Positions 51,632 through 61,000 of a DNA stretch of 64,000 nt are shown here, piece after piece. Source of the stretch: DASXRA01 sp036506155 (GTDB lineage: Bacteria; Actinomycetota; Actinomycetes; Mycobacteriales; Jatrophihabitantaceae); NCBI GenBank assembly GCA_036506155.1, contig DASXSF010000059.1:1-64000 (forward strand), written 5' to 3'. Made by a program: the position numbers and the translations under genes. How positions within the stretch are numbered: the stretch's first letter is position 1; every line of letters begins with the position of its first letter. The notes under the pieces were generated by a model. It was not told where the DNA came from, did no database searches, and was given only the letters and a program-made list of their open reading frames with translations.

Positions 51632-52542
51632 TCAAGCGGTGTGAGCCGCGTGCGTGGCCCGGCACGCAGCACGTTCGAGGGCAGTTCCTTGCCCACGTAC
51701 CGCTGAGCGAGCGCAGCCACGTCCAGCAGCATGTCGATGTCGACGCCTGTGGCGATGCCCATGTCCTCCAGCATCGCCACTACCTCCTCCGTCGCTATGT
51801 TGCCGGTGGCGCCGGGCGCGTATGGGCACCCGCCCAGGCCGCCCACGGATGCGTCGTAGTGGGTGACGCCGAGTTGCAGGGCCGCGTAGAGGTTCGCGAG
51901 GCCGGTGCCCCGCGTGTTGTGGAAGTGCAGGGCCAGCGCTACGTCGCGCATCGTCTCGCGGGTACGCGTCACTAGGTCGATCACGCGGGTGGGCGTCGCC
52001 ATGCCCGTCGTGTCGCCGTACGTCAGCGTATCCGCGCCGGCGTCTGCCGCGCGCCGCGCGACGTCGACGACACGCGACACAGGGACGTCCCCCTCGTACG
52101 GGCAGCCCCACGCGGTCGAGACAATCACCTCGAGGTTGCCGCCTGCGTCGTGGACCTGCTTGATGATCTCGGCGATGTCCGCCAGGGATTCATCTGTCGA
52201 GCGCTTGACGTTCCTGCGATTGTGCGTGTCGGAGGCTGACACGACGACCTCGATGTCCGTGAATCCCGCGTCGATGGCCCGGGACGCGCCGCGCGAGTTC
52301 GGCACCAGCGCCGAATAGGTCACCGCGGGGTTGCGCTCGACCCGCGCCCACACGTCGTCCGCGTCGGCCATCTGCGGAATGGCGCGCGGGTGTACGAACG
52401 ACACCGCCTCGATGCGCGAGACCCCGGTACGCGACAGCTGATTGATCAGTGCGACCTTGGCGGCGGTGGGGACGGGATCCTCATTCTGCAAGCCGTCGCG
52501 CGGGCCGACCTCGCGCAGGCTCACTGCGGTCGGAAGCGTCAT
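51610..52542 (-). CDS. Hydroxymethylglutaryl-CoA lyase family protein
   Basis: The 310-residue TIM barrel has REVGPRDGLQNE at the start (catalytic Arg and metal-binding Asp), HFHNTRGTGLANLYAALQLG as the metal-binding histidines, and VGGLGGCPYAPGATGNIATE with the catalytic Cys. It should cleave HMG-CoA to acetoacetate and acetyl-CoA, in leucine breakdown, or a related acyl-CoA. No other leucine-catabolic gene adjoins it. Confidence 0.9.
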   Translation of the reverse strand: MTLPTAVSLREVGPRDGLQNEDPVPTAAKVALINQLSRTGVSRIEAVSFVHPRAIPQMADADDVWARVERNPAVTYSALVPNSRGASRAIDAGFTDIEVVVSASDTHNRRNVKRSTDESLADIAEIIKQVHDAGGNLEVIVSTAWGCPYEGDVPVSRVVDVARRAADAGADTLTYGDTTGMATPTRVIDLVTRTRETMRDVALALHFHNTRGTGLANLYAALQLGVTHYDASVGGLGGCPYAPGATGNIATEEVVAMLEDMGIATGVDIDMLLDVAALAQRYVGKELPSNVLRAGPRTRLTPLDYAASAG

Positions 52543-52579
52543 ACAGCTACGGTACGACGCGGGCGAGGAGCGCCCGCGC

Positions 52580-52636
52580 CATGAGCGACCCAGCCCGCCG
52601 CGACGCGAGCCGCGGAAGGCGCCGAGCGGAGCCGGG
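52580..52636 (+). repeat. Degenerate copy of the dispersed repeat
   Basis: It starts CATGAGCGACCCAGCCCG, includes CGCGACGCGAGCCGCGG and ends CGAGCGGAGCCGG, like inner parts of the copy at 53261. It lies between the HMGL start and the PH-gene end. Confidence 0.5.
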
Positions 52637-52645
52637 ATGTATCGG

Positions 52646-53218
52646 TTACGGCTGCGGCGGCTGCCCCGGCGGCGGATACGGCGGCTGCCCGTAGAGCGGG
52701 TGATGTTCGTAGGCCTCGCGGGCCCGCCGGTCGGCGTCCTCCTCGATGAGCCGGTTCAGCAGCTGCTGCTGGCGTTCGGAGTTGGGCACGTCCACGAGCG
52801 TCTCCTGGCCGTGCTCACCGGCCGACTCGATGGTGAGCGTCCCGGCGCGGACGATACGGTCGAACAGCGACTGGCTGAACGCCACGTCATTGATGCGCTG
52901 CAACGCGATGTCCCGGCCGGTGTGCCTGAGGATGCCCCGCCGGATGAGCACCCGGTGCGTAGTGAAGATGTAGTGCGACGTGCGCCAGCGGATCAGCCCG
53001 GCAACGGTGAGCCAGCACACCAGGATCAGCCCGACGACGAGTATCGCGATCAGCAGCGGCGTGTGCGCGCCACCCGACGGCAGGAACGCGATGGCAGCGC
53101 CGGCCGCGGCGCAGACCACGACGAACCAGAACACCGGGGCCACGAGCGTGATCCAGTGCGGGTGCAGGTGCGCGACGACTCGCTCGTCCTCGGCAAGGAT
53201 CTTCTCCGGGTAAGCCAT
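52646..53218 (-). CDS. Membrane protein with bacterial PH domain, Rv3278c-like
   Basis: The 190-residue protein has two transmembrane segments (about 22-45 and 53-78), then a bPH2 domain (TSHYIFTTHRVLIRRGILRH, RINDVAFSQSLFDRIVRAGT) and a Pro/Tyr/Gly-rich tail. It is the homologue of Rv3278c, which also sits beside birA, accD5 and accE5. Its function is unknown. The repeat at 53261 separates it from birA. Confidence 0.88.
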   Translation of the reverse strand: MAYPEKILAEDERVVAHLHPHWITLVAPVFWFVVVCAAAGAAIAFLPSGGAHTPLLIAILVVGLILVCWLTVAGLIRWRTSHYIFTTHRVLIRRGILRHTGRDIALQRINDVAFSQSLFDRIVRAGTLTIESAGEHGQETLVDVPNSERQQQLLNRLIEEDADRRAREAYEHHPLYGQPPYPPPGQPPQP

Positions 53219-53260
53219 GGCGCCCCTCCCTTCGTCTTGTCCGAAACCCTAGCGTGCCCG

Positions 53261-53409
53261 GCGATGAGCGCTTACGCGAAAAGCCCCGCCGCCGCCACGC
53301 GGCCCGCGCCGGAGGCGCGGAGCGGAGCCGCGGGTCCACCCGAGCGGAGCGAGTGGTGGGGACGCGAATCCGCGTAGGGCGGGATTGGATCAGCGGGAGC
53401 GCTCATCGC
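53261..53409 (-). repeat. Complete MITE-like element between birA and the PH-domain gene
   Basis: This 149-bp copy has 12-bp terminal inverted repeats GCGATGAGCGCT / AGCGCTCATCGC. Its right end supplies the TGA stop of birA (CGA TGA GCG on the minus strand). Inside are CGCGAAAAGCCCCGCCGCCG and GCCACGCGGCCCGCGCC, shared with the copies at 45000 and 62640. Confidence 0.85.
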
Positions 53410-54197
53410 TCGTGGGCTCCGGCGCGGATGTGCTCGACGTCGCCGGCCGCTACGACGTGCTCGCGGCCCTCGGCGGTGACTCGCAGCCGACCCTCGGCGT
53501 CGATACTGGTGGCAAGGCCGCGCAACGTTGCCCCGCCGGCGGTGGTGACTGTCACGTTCTGTCCCAGTGTGGCGCAGCGCTCGTGGTAGTCGGCGGCGAG
53601 CCCGCACGCCTCTGCGTTCCCTCGGGCGTCACGCCAACGCAGGTACTGGTACCCGAGCTCGGTCAGGATCGTCGCGAGTAGCGTGGTGCGCTCGACCTCG
53701 CCGCCTTCGGTAGCCAGCGACGCGGCCGTGGGCACCGGCAGCTCGTCCGCGGTGGTCGAGACGTTCAGCCCGATGCCGATCACAGCGGCCTCGCCGGCGA
53801 CCTGCACCAGGATGCCTGCCCCCTTGCGCTGCTCGGCGCCCAGCAGCACGTCGTTCGGCCACTTGAGCATCGCCGGGAGGCCGGCCGCGCCGACGGCGTC
53901 GCATACCGCCACCCCGCTGAGCAGCGGCAGCCATCCCCAGGTGGTCCGCGGCGTTCCGGGACGCACCAGTACCGAAAAGGTCAGCCCGGACCGGGGCGGA
54001 GACGTCCATGCTCGGTCGAGCCGGCCCCGACCCGCGGTCTGGTATTCGGCCACGAGCACCGTCCCCTCCGGCGTGCTCGCTGCCACACCGAGCAGATCGG
54101 CGTTGGTCGACGCTGTTTCGTCGACCACGCTCAGACGCACCCACGGCGACTCGAGGCCCGCCGAAAGCGCAGGAACGTCCAGTGGGGCGCGGCTCAC
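53403..54197 (-). CDS. birA: Biotin-protein ligase
   Basis: BirA attaches biotin to the carboxyl carrier proteins used by acyl-CoA carboxylases. The 264-residue, single-domain ligase without a DNA-binding part has the biotinyl-AMP loop AGRGRLDRAW, LKWPNDVLL and GIGLNV, and an SH3-like C-terminus. The start is GTG at 54197. It is divergent from accD5, a conserved arrangement. The last residues and the stop are in the inserted repeat. Confidence 0.93.
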   Translation of the reverse strand: MSRAPLDVPALSAGLESPWVRLSVVDETASTNADLLGVAASTPEGTVLVAEYQTAGRGRLDRAWTSPPRSGLTFSVLVRPGTPRTTWGWLPLLSGVAVCDAVGAAGLPAMLKWPNDVLLGAEQRKGAGILVQVAGEAAVIGIGLNVSTTADELPVPTAASLATEGGEVERTTLLATILTELGYQYLRWRDARGNAEACGLAADYHERCATLGQNVTVTTAGGATLRGLATSIDAEGRLRVTAEGREHVVAAGDVEHIRAGAHER

Positions 54198-54254
54198 GAA
54201 CTCCAGCCTAGGGTCGAACGAGCCGATACGGCCCGCGCACTATCGTTGGCTGAC

Positions 54255-55841
54255 ATGGCAGCTCCGCCGCTCCCGCAGGCTCCCGACCCGCACACCACCG
54301 CGGGCAAGCTCGCCGATCTCGAGCACCGATACGACGAGGCCGTCCATGCCGGCTCCGCGCGGGCGGTCGAGAAGCAGCACAGCCGTGGCAAGAGGACGGC
54401 TCGGGAGCGGATCGCGGCGCTGCTCGACGAGGGATCGTTCATCGAACTCGACGAATTCGCCCGGCACCGTTCGACGACGTTCGGCATGGACCGTAACCGT
54501 CCCTTCGGCGACGGCGTAGTGACCGGCTACGGCACCGTCGACGGCCGCCCGGTGTGTGTGTTCAGCCAGGACGTCACGGTGTTCGGGGGCAGCCTCGGCG
54601 AAGTCTACGGCGAGAAGATCGTCAAGGTCCTCGACTTCGCACTGCGCAACGGCTGCCCGGTCATCGGCATCAACGAGGGCGGCGGCGCCCGCATCCAGGA
54701 GGGTGTCGTCAGCCTCGGCCTGTACGGCGAGATCTTCTACCGGAATGTGCAGGCGTCCGGCGTCGTCCCGCAGATCTCACTGATCATGGGCGCCGCCGCG
54801 GGCGGTCACGTCTACTCACCGGCGCTCACCGACTTCGTGGTGATGGTCGACCAGACCTCGCAAATGTTCATCACCGGACCGGACGTCGTGAAGACGGTGA
54901 CCGGCGAGGACGTCACCTTGGAGGAACTGGGCGGCGCCCGCACGCACAACACGACGAGTGGCAACGCCCATTACCTCGCCTCCGACGAGGACGACGCGAT
55001 CAACTATGTCAAGGCGCTGCTGTCCTACCTGCCGAGCAACAACCTGGACCCGCTGCCGGCGTACGACGCTCCCGCGGACCTCGATGTCGACGACTCGTTC
55101 CTCGATCGGATCATCCCGGACTCGGCCAACCAGCCGTACGACATGCACCAGATAATCGAGCACCTGCTCGACGACCAGGAATTCCTCGAGGTCCACGCCC
55201 TGTTCGCCCCGAACGTCGTGGTGGGATTCGGCCGCATGGACGGACATCCCGTCGGCGTCGTGGGTAATCAGCCCATGCATTATGCAGGCTGCCTGGATAT
55301 CGACGCGTCCGAGAAGGCGGCGCGGTTCGTTCGCACATGCGACGCGTTCAACATCCCGATCATCACGTTCGTCGATGTGCCCGGGTTCCTGCCTGGCGTC
55401 GACCAGGAGCACCGGGGCATCATTCGGCACGGCGCCAAACTGATCTACGCCTACGCCGAGGCGACCGTTGCGAAGATCACAATCGTGACGCGCAAGGCCT
55501 TTGGCGGCGCGTACGACGTGATGGGGTCCAAGCACCTGGGCGCGGACATCAACGTCGCGTGGCCCACGGCGCAGATCGCCGTCATGGGTGCGCAGGGCGC
55601 TGCGAACATCTTGTACCGGCGCGAGCTCGCGGCTGCGCCTGACCCGGACGCCATGCGTGCCCGCCTCGTGACCGACTACGAGGACACACTCGTCAATCCG
55701 TACATTGCCGCCGAGCGCGGCTACGTCGACTCTGTGATTCCGCCGTCGAAGACGCGCTCCTACGTGATCCGCTCGTTGCGCATGCTGCGCAACAAGCGCC
55801 AGGCGCCGCCGCCCAAGAAGCACGGCAACATCCCGCTATGA
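54255..55841 (+). CDS. accD5: Acyl-CoA carboxylase beta subunit (propionyl-CoA type)
   Basis: AccD5 transfers the carboxyl group from carboxybiotin to propionyl-CoA or acetyl-CoA. The 528-residue carboxyltransferase has GRMT-like start segments (HTTAGKLADLEHRYDEAVHA), GVVTGYGTVDGRPVCVFSQD, the acyl-CoA oxyanion region SLIMGAAAGGHVYSPALTDF and the biotin-side GGAYDVMGSKHLGADINVAW. ATG 54255 is preferred to a TTG at 54246. The next gene is the epsilon subunit. Confidence 0.95.
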   Translation: MAAPPLPQAPDPHTTAGKLADLEHRYDEAVHAGSARAVEKQHSRGKRTARERIAALLDEGSFIELDEFARHRSTTFGMDRNRPFGDGVVTGYGTVDGRPVCVFSQDVTVFGGSLGEVYGEKIVKVLDFALRNGCPVIGINEGGGARIQEGVVSLGLYGEIFYRNVQASGVVPQISLIMGAAAGGHVYSPALTDFVVMVDQTSQMFITGPDVVKTVTGEDVTLEELGGARTHNTTSGNAHYLASDEDDAINYVKALLSYLPSNNLDPLPAYDAPADLDVDDSFLDRIIPDSANQPYDMHQIIEHLLDDQEFLEVHALFAPNVVVGFGRMDGHPVGVVGNQPMHYAGCLDIDASEKAARFVRTCDAFNIPIITFVDVPGFLPGVDQEHRGIIRHGAKLIYAYAEATVAKITIVTRKAFGGAYDVMGSKHLGADINVAWPTAQIAVMGAQGAANILYRRELAAAPDPDAMRARLVTDYEDTLVNPYIAAERGYVDSVIPPSKTRSYVIRSLRMLRNKRQAPPPKKHGNIPL

Positions 55842-56065
55842 GCGACGGCTACGAGGCTCGTGCGGAGCTGCGCATCGTCTGCGGGGAGCCCACGCCGGAG
55901 GAGCTCGCCGCGCTGACTGCGATCGTGACCGCTGCCGGCGCGGCGTCGAAACCGGCAGCCGCCGAGGCGCCGCAGCCGGGCCGCTGGAACGACCCTGCGT
56001 ACGCGCATCGGCGGCTGTGGTTGACGGGCCCCGGCGCCTGGCGCGCCGGGGCCCGCTGGGGCTGA
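55838..56065 (+). CDS. accE5: Acyl-CoA carboxylase epsilon subunit
   Basis: This 75-residue protein has the family pattern RIVCGEPTPEELAALTAIV, an Ala-rich linker and PGRWNDPAYAHR, ending LTGPGAWRAGARWG. The epsilon subunit tightens the alpha-beta carboxylase complex. It overlaps accD5 (ATGA). Its last codons form a strong hairpin. Confidence 0.93.
   Translation: MSDGYEARAELRIVCGEPTPEELAALTAIVTAAGAASKPAAAEAPQPGRWNDPAYAHRRLWLTGPGAWRAGARWG
56025..56055. terminator. 13-bp GC hairpin inside the 3' end of accE5
   Basis: CGGGCCCCGGCGC and GCGCCGGGGCCCG pair perfectly around a 5-nt loop, 10 bp before the accE5 stop and 19 bp before the convergent exporter stop. It probably ends transcription from both sides although it is within a coding sequence; there is no U-tract. 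Confidence 0.65.
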
Positions 56066-56073
56066 CCGAGGGT

Positions 56074-57540
56074 TCAGGCGGCTTCGACGGCCGGCTCCCG
56101 CCGGGGGCGTGGGCGTAGCCGCGCGGCCGTCACCAGCAGACCCAGCACTGACACGCCGACCACCACGGTCAGCGCCGTTGTCATGTGGGGCAGCAGCCGA
56201 TGGTCGTGCGTAGGCCGGCTGCCTCCGTTGCCGACGATCGCGGTGACGATCGCCAGGACGATGGCGCCGCCGATCTGGAGGCTGGTGTTGACCAGCCCGG
56301 ATGCCAGCCCCTGCTCGTGGTCGGCCACGCCAGCTGTGGCCTGCGCGTTCACCGCCGGGAAGCACAGCGCGAAGCCGATGCCGAGCAGCAACATCGTCGG
56401 CAGCAGGAAGTTCGCGTACGACATCGACGGGTCGACCCGCAGGAACAGTGCATACGCCGTGACAAATGCCACCAGCCCAAGCATGATCATCACCGGGGTG
56501 CGCAGGCGCTCGAACAGCAGGCCGATCCGCGGTGCGGTGGCCACGACGATAAGGCCGGCGGGCAGGAAGCCGAGGGCCATCTCGATCGGGGACCAGCCGA
56601 GGGAGTCCTGCACGTAGAGGGTGACGAGGAACTGGAACGCCACGTAGCCGCCGAACATCACCGCCGCGGACGCGTTCGCGTGCAGCAGCGACGCCGAGCG
56701 CAGAATGCCCAGCCGCACCAGCGGTTGCGGGTGCCGCTGCTCGATAAACACGAACACCGCCATCAGCACGATGCTCAATGCCAGCAGCCCGATCGTGCTC
56801 AGGCTGCCCCAGCCGCGTTCCGGAGCCTCGACAACCGCGTAGACGAGGACAAGCAGCGACGCGGTGCTGGTGAGCGCGCCGGCCAAGTCCAGGTGGGCCC
56901 AGTGCACCGGCTTGCGGGGCACCCGCGGGATGACCCGGATGCCGACCAGCACAAGCGCGATTGCTACCGGTCCGGGCAGCAGGAACGTCTCCCGCCAGCC
57001 GAGTTCGGTGAGCAGGCCGCCGAACACGAGGCCGAGCGAGAAGCCGCTCGCCCCGCACATCGTGTAGATCGACAGTGCCCGGTTGCGGGCGGGACCTTCC
57101 GCGAACGTCGTGGTGATGATCGACAGGCCGGCCGGCACCGTGAAACCTGCCGAGGCGCCCTTGACGAAGCGCAATGCCACCAGGGCGAAGTCGTTGCTGA
57201 GCACCGAGCTAACGACGGACGCCGCACCGAACACCGCGACCGCGGTGAGGAACACCTGCCGCCGGCCCAACAGATCCGACGCCCGGCCCCCCAGCAGCAG
57301 GAAGCCGCCGTAGCCTAGTACGTACCCGCTGACGATCCATTGAAGTGAGCTCGGCGACATGCCGAGGTCCGAGCCGATAGATGGCAGGGCCACGCCGACC
57401 ATGGAGATGTCGAGGCCGTCCAGGAACAGCGCCCCGCAGAGGACCACGAGCAGCAGCCAGGTGGTGGCGGTCCATGTCAGCTCGCGGACCACGGACGGCG
57501 TGGTTCGATTGGTAGATGGTGTCTCAAGATCGAGTGCCAT
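56074..57540 (-). CDS. DHA2-family (EmrB/QacA) MFS drug exporter
   Basis: This 488-residue protein has about 14 transmembrane segments and the DHA2 signatures LDGLDISMVGVALPSIGSDL, WIVSGYVLGYGGFLLLGGRA and GRASDLLGRRQVFLTA. It exports hydrophobic drugs with protons. ATG 57540 is chosen; the longer frame covers the operator region. It is divergent from a MarR gene across two palindromes. Confidence 0.92.
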   Translation of the reverse strand: MALDLETPSTNRTTPSVVRELTWTATTWLLLVVLCGALFLDGLDISMVGVALPSIGSDLGMSPSSLQWIVSGYVLGYGGFLLLGGRASDLLGRRQVFLTAVAVFGAASVVSSVLSNDFALVALRFVKGASAGFTVPAGLSIITTTFAEGPARNRALSIYTMCGASGFSLGLVFGGLLTELGWRETFLLPGPVAIALVLVGIRVIPRVPRKPVHWAHLDLAGALTSTASLLVLVYAVVEAPERGWGSLSTIGLLALSIVLMAVFVFIEQRHPQPLVRLGILRSASLLHANASAAVMFGGYVAFQFLVTLYVQDSLGWSPIEMALGFLPAGLIVVATAPRIGLLFERLRTPVMIMLGLVAFVTAYALFLRVDPSMSYANFLLPTMLLLGIGFALCFPAVNAQATAGVADHEQGLASGLVNTSLQIGGAIVLAIVTAIVGNGGSRPTHDHRLLPHMTTALTVVVGVSVLGLLVTAARLRPRPRREPAVEAA

Positions 57541-57550
57541 GGTCGACAGT

Positions 57551-57616
57551 CTATGCATGTGCATAGGATGTCTGCACATTAATTTCTCGTGCATTTTATG
57601 TTTCAGCATGTGCTAC
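57551..57616. promoter_or_regulatory. Two MarR operators between exporter and marR gene
   Basis: CTATGCATGTGCATAG (57551-57566) has perfect 7-bp arms, and a shorter related site with core AGCATGTGCT lies near 57605-57615. Half-sites (TGCACAT, GTGCA) lie between. A -10 like TACGAT overlaps the second site just before the marR start. Confidence 0.6.
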
Positions 57617-57625
57617 GATGCGGTC

Positions 57626-58009
57626 ATGTCGCGGGTGAGCGATGACCAGCTGGCCGCGGTGTGGCACGACCTGATGGGTCGCTACCACCGGGCGATCTGC
57701 ACGTTGGACCGCGAGCTACTCGCGAATCATCGGATCTCGGCAAGCGACTTCGAGGTGCTCCAACAGCTGTACGAGGCCGCCCCGTCCCGATCGATGCGCC
57801 TTTCGGAGCTGGGCGATCGAGTGCACCTGACGCAAAGTGCACTGTCCCGGCTCATCGCCCGTCTCGAGCGCGACGGCCTGGTCGAGCGATGCATGTGTCC
57901 CGACGACCGCCGCTCCGTCATCGCCGCGATCACCAAGGACGGGGTCAGCCGGTACCGCGAGGCCAAGCCGACCCAGCGCGCCATCCTCCGCGACCAGGCT
58001 GTCGTTTAA
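57626..58009 (+). CDS. MarR-family regulator of the DHA2 exporter
   Basis: The 127-residue protein has the MarR fold: ISASDFEVLQQLYEAAP, recognition helix LTQSALSRLIARLERDGLVE and wing CPDDRRSVIAAITKDGV. The C-terminal dimer helix is short and the frame ends over the GH35 stop. It very likely represses the divergent exporter and itself. Confidence 0.88.
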   Translation: MSRVSDDQLAAVWHDLMGRYHRAICTLDRELLANHRISASDFEVLQQLYEAAPSRSMRLSELGDRVHLTQSALSRLIARLERDGLVERCMCPDDRRSVIAAITKDGVSRYREAKPTQRAILRDQAVV

Positions 58010-61000
58010 CCGCCAGAACAACTCACCCTTGCGTCTGCCCAGTCGCCGTGATCGTTCCCGTTCCCGTTGCCGCCGTCGCCGACGATCAGGTCGAGCAACT
58101 GCGTCCCGGTGATGTCGACGTCCAGGTTCACCGACGCAGACGAGCCGGTCAGCACCGGAGTGGTGACGAGCGTGCGGCCGTCCGAGACGACGCTGAACGT
58201 GACCGACCCCGCCGAGCCCTGCTCGTCGTCCACGCCGACCACCGCGGTGAACCGGGTGCAGTTGCCGCCGAGATAGAGTGCCACGTCGCTGATCGAGTTC
58301 GTGCCGAGGCCCTTTGCGTAGACGACCCCGTTGAGCGTGATGGGATGGCCGTCCCCGGCCGCCTGCTCACCGTTGCTGGTGTCGCGCTCGACCGGACCCC
58401 AGCCGTTCGTCGCTGAGAAGAACGGCAGGTCACTGACGTAGCTGTCGCTGGTCGGCGGCGCGGGTAGCGCGTGCACGACCCGGGTGTCGCTGAGGCTCAG
58501 CGACTCGCTGCGTTGCTGGTAGCCGGCCGTCACGGTCAGCAGTGACGCGTTCGGCAGACCACCCGACGGCGCGGTCACGCGCCATGTCGCGGTCGCCGAA
58601 CCTCCGCCCTTCAGCACGTCGACGGTGGTGGGCGACGTGGGTGTCGCCGACCATCTCGATGGGACCTGCAGGCCGAAGTTGATGGACGACGCGGGCGGTG
58701 CGCCTGCCGGAACGGAGAAGGTCGCAGTCACGTCAGACGTCTGCCCCGGAGTGGCCGTGTCCGGCGCATCCAGGCTGACCGAGGCGTCGTGCGCCGGCGG
58801 CGTCGCATACGTCGCGTGGTCGTAGCGCGGACTGTCCACTGTGGACACCTGGACCGGCGAGGCGAAGGAGCCGAACGACTCGAGCGATACTGCGCCGAGC
58901 CCACCCGTCGAGGCGTCCGTGTTCCACACCGCGATCGCGATCGTGTTGGTGCCGTTCGGGTCGAGGATGCCGTTCGGGATAGGGAAATCGTGCTGCGGGC
59001 CGGTGTCGTTGATATATCTGCCGAGCTGCCAGCCGTTGACGAAGATCAGTGCACGGTAGTGCCGGCTCGGGTCGTCGGTGATCTTCAGGCCGACCGAGGT
59101 GTCCTGCCCCTTCGGCAGGTCGAGGGCCACCGTGGTGCGGTACCAGGACACACCCGGCGTGGTGTCCGAGGTGGGCAGGGAGGCCGAGGCCCACGAGTCG
59201 TCCGGGAACCCCGGCAGCGACCAGCCGGCTCGCTCACCGTACAGCCCACCTGTATTCATGGGTCCGCGTACCGGGTCGATCAGGTTCTCGCCGCCACGCG
59301 AGCCCTGGATGCGCCAGCTGATCGACGTGAGCGGTGAGCCGGCTAGGGTCGCGCCGGTCAGCCCGCGTGCTTCCTTGTTCGAGTCGGCGGCGTTGTAGTC
59401 CTCGTTGTGGCCCATGTTCTCGATCAGCACGGACACCTCATTGTCCGCGCCGACATGCAGCACGCCTGGTGGGAACGCGAGCGTGTGCGGGCTGCTGCCG
59501 GTCGTACCGACGAACGTGCCGTTCACCCAGACCGAATACGCGCCGGCGCGACCGGTGATCGCCGACACCGCAAGGCCGGTGGCCGCAGACGTGCCGCGGA
59601 AGTGCCCTCGGTACCAGACGTCGCCATGGTGGAAGCCGTAGTCGTCGGCGAACAGCACCGGTAGTGTGCCCGGCGGCGTCGTGCTGTTCGAGCTCATCTT
59701 GTCGGCCACCTGCCAGGACGAGTCGTCGAACGACGGCTGCGCCTCGGGCGTCTCCTCCTGGTGCTTCCAGTTCGTGAGCACCGGCAGGGTCACCGGCTGT
59801 GCGCCGGGCAGACTCCCGAGTTGCGAGCCGCTGATCGTCGCTGTCGGGTGCAGCGTCTTGCCGTTCCAGGTGATCGAGGCGGCCGGTGTGGCCCAAACCT
59901 CGACCGGCCCGGCGCCGGCGGTGTCGCCGGTCAATGCCAGCACACCGGTGTCGGAGGACGCCGAGCGCAGCAGGTGCGAGCCGTAGACGAGCACCGGCCC
60001 GGTGGCCGTCGACGCCTGCCAGAACTTGGCAGCCTCCTGATCCGTGCCGATGAGTAGCAGCAACGGCCGTACCCCGCCGGTGATCAGCACGCGCGCAAGG
60101 CCGGTGTGCGTGTAGTCCAGCCGAACGTCGCCCGTCGTCGCGTCGTACGTCGACGACACATTGCCGGACAGCACGGTGACCGTGGGCGCACTCGGGTAGT
60201 TCAGGACGGTCTCGCCGTCTTGCCCGTCGCGGCCGTAAAGCACGCCGACGTCGGTGCCGCTGATCGTCTGGTTGGTAAGGATCTCTGACGTCGAGTACTG
60301 CAACTGCGACGCACCGAGCTGGTAGTTCGCGACAATGATCTTCGAGTCACGTCCGGCGAACGTCAGCGTGCCCTGCTGCGGAACGCTCGGGTAAACGCGC
60401 GCCCCGGTCGGCGGCACGTCGATCGCGTCCACGGGGACGAAGAATCCCGACGACGACGGGTTCCTCTGCCCGGTCACAACGATCTTCAGCGTGTGCGGGC
60501 CGTCGGCCAGTCCGGACGCGGACCACTGCACCTGCTGGTTGACGGTGCTCGGCCCGTAGGTGTCGACGGTGGCCACCTTCGTGCCATCGAGGTACACGTC
60601 AGCGAGGCCGTGGTTGGCGGCCTTCGACGCGATCCACCGGATGCCGGTTCCGGTGAACGGCACGGACAGGCTGTCACCCGTCGTGTTCGAGAACGACTCG
60701 GTCTGGTGATATTCGCCCGCGGTGTAGCTCTGCTCGGCGCCGACGTGTGACCACGCGCCGCTGTACTGCAACGCGGGATCCGCATCGTCGTAGGTGTAGG
60801 TCGTACGAGCGCCGAGATCGATGGAGATGTGCGTCGAGTCCGTCGATGTCGACGTGGAGTTGGTATGCCGCAGCACGTGGAACTGCGTGTCCGTATCAGG
60901 ATTCTCGCGCGCTGTGTCGATGATCGCGGAGTTCTGCGGCGGCGTGACGGCCAGCGCATCGGTCTTGGTCAGCGGCGCGACGCTCTGCGTGAAGTAGCCG

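Noticed and set aside
53261..53409. Possible small RNA or terminator
   Set aside because: The hairpin-forming sequence is better explained as a copy of the repeat family; nothing else indicates an RNA gene.
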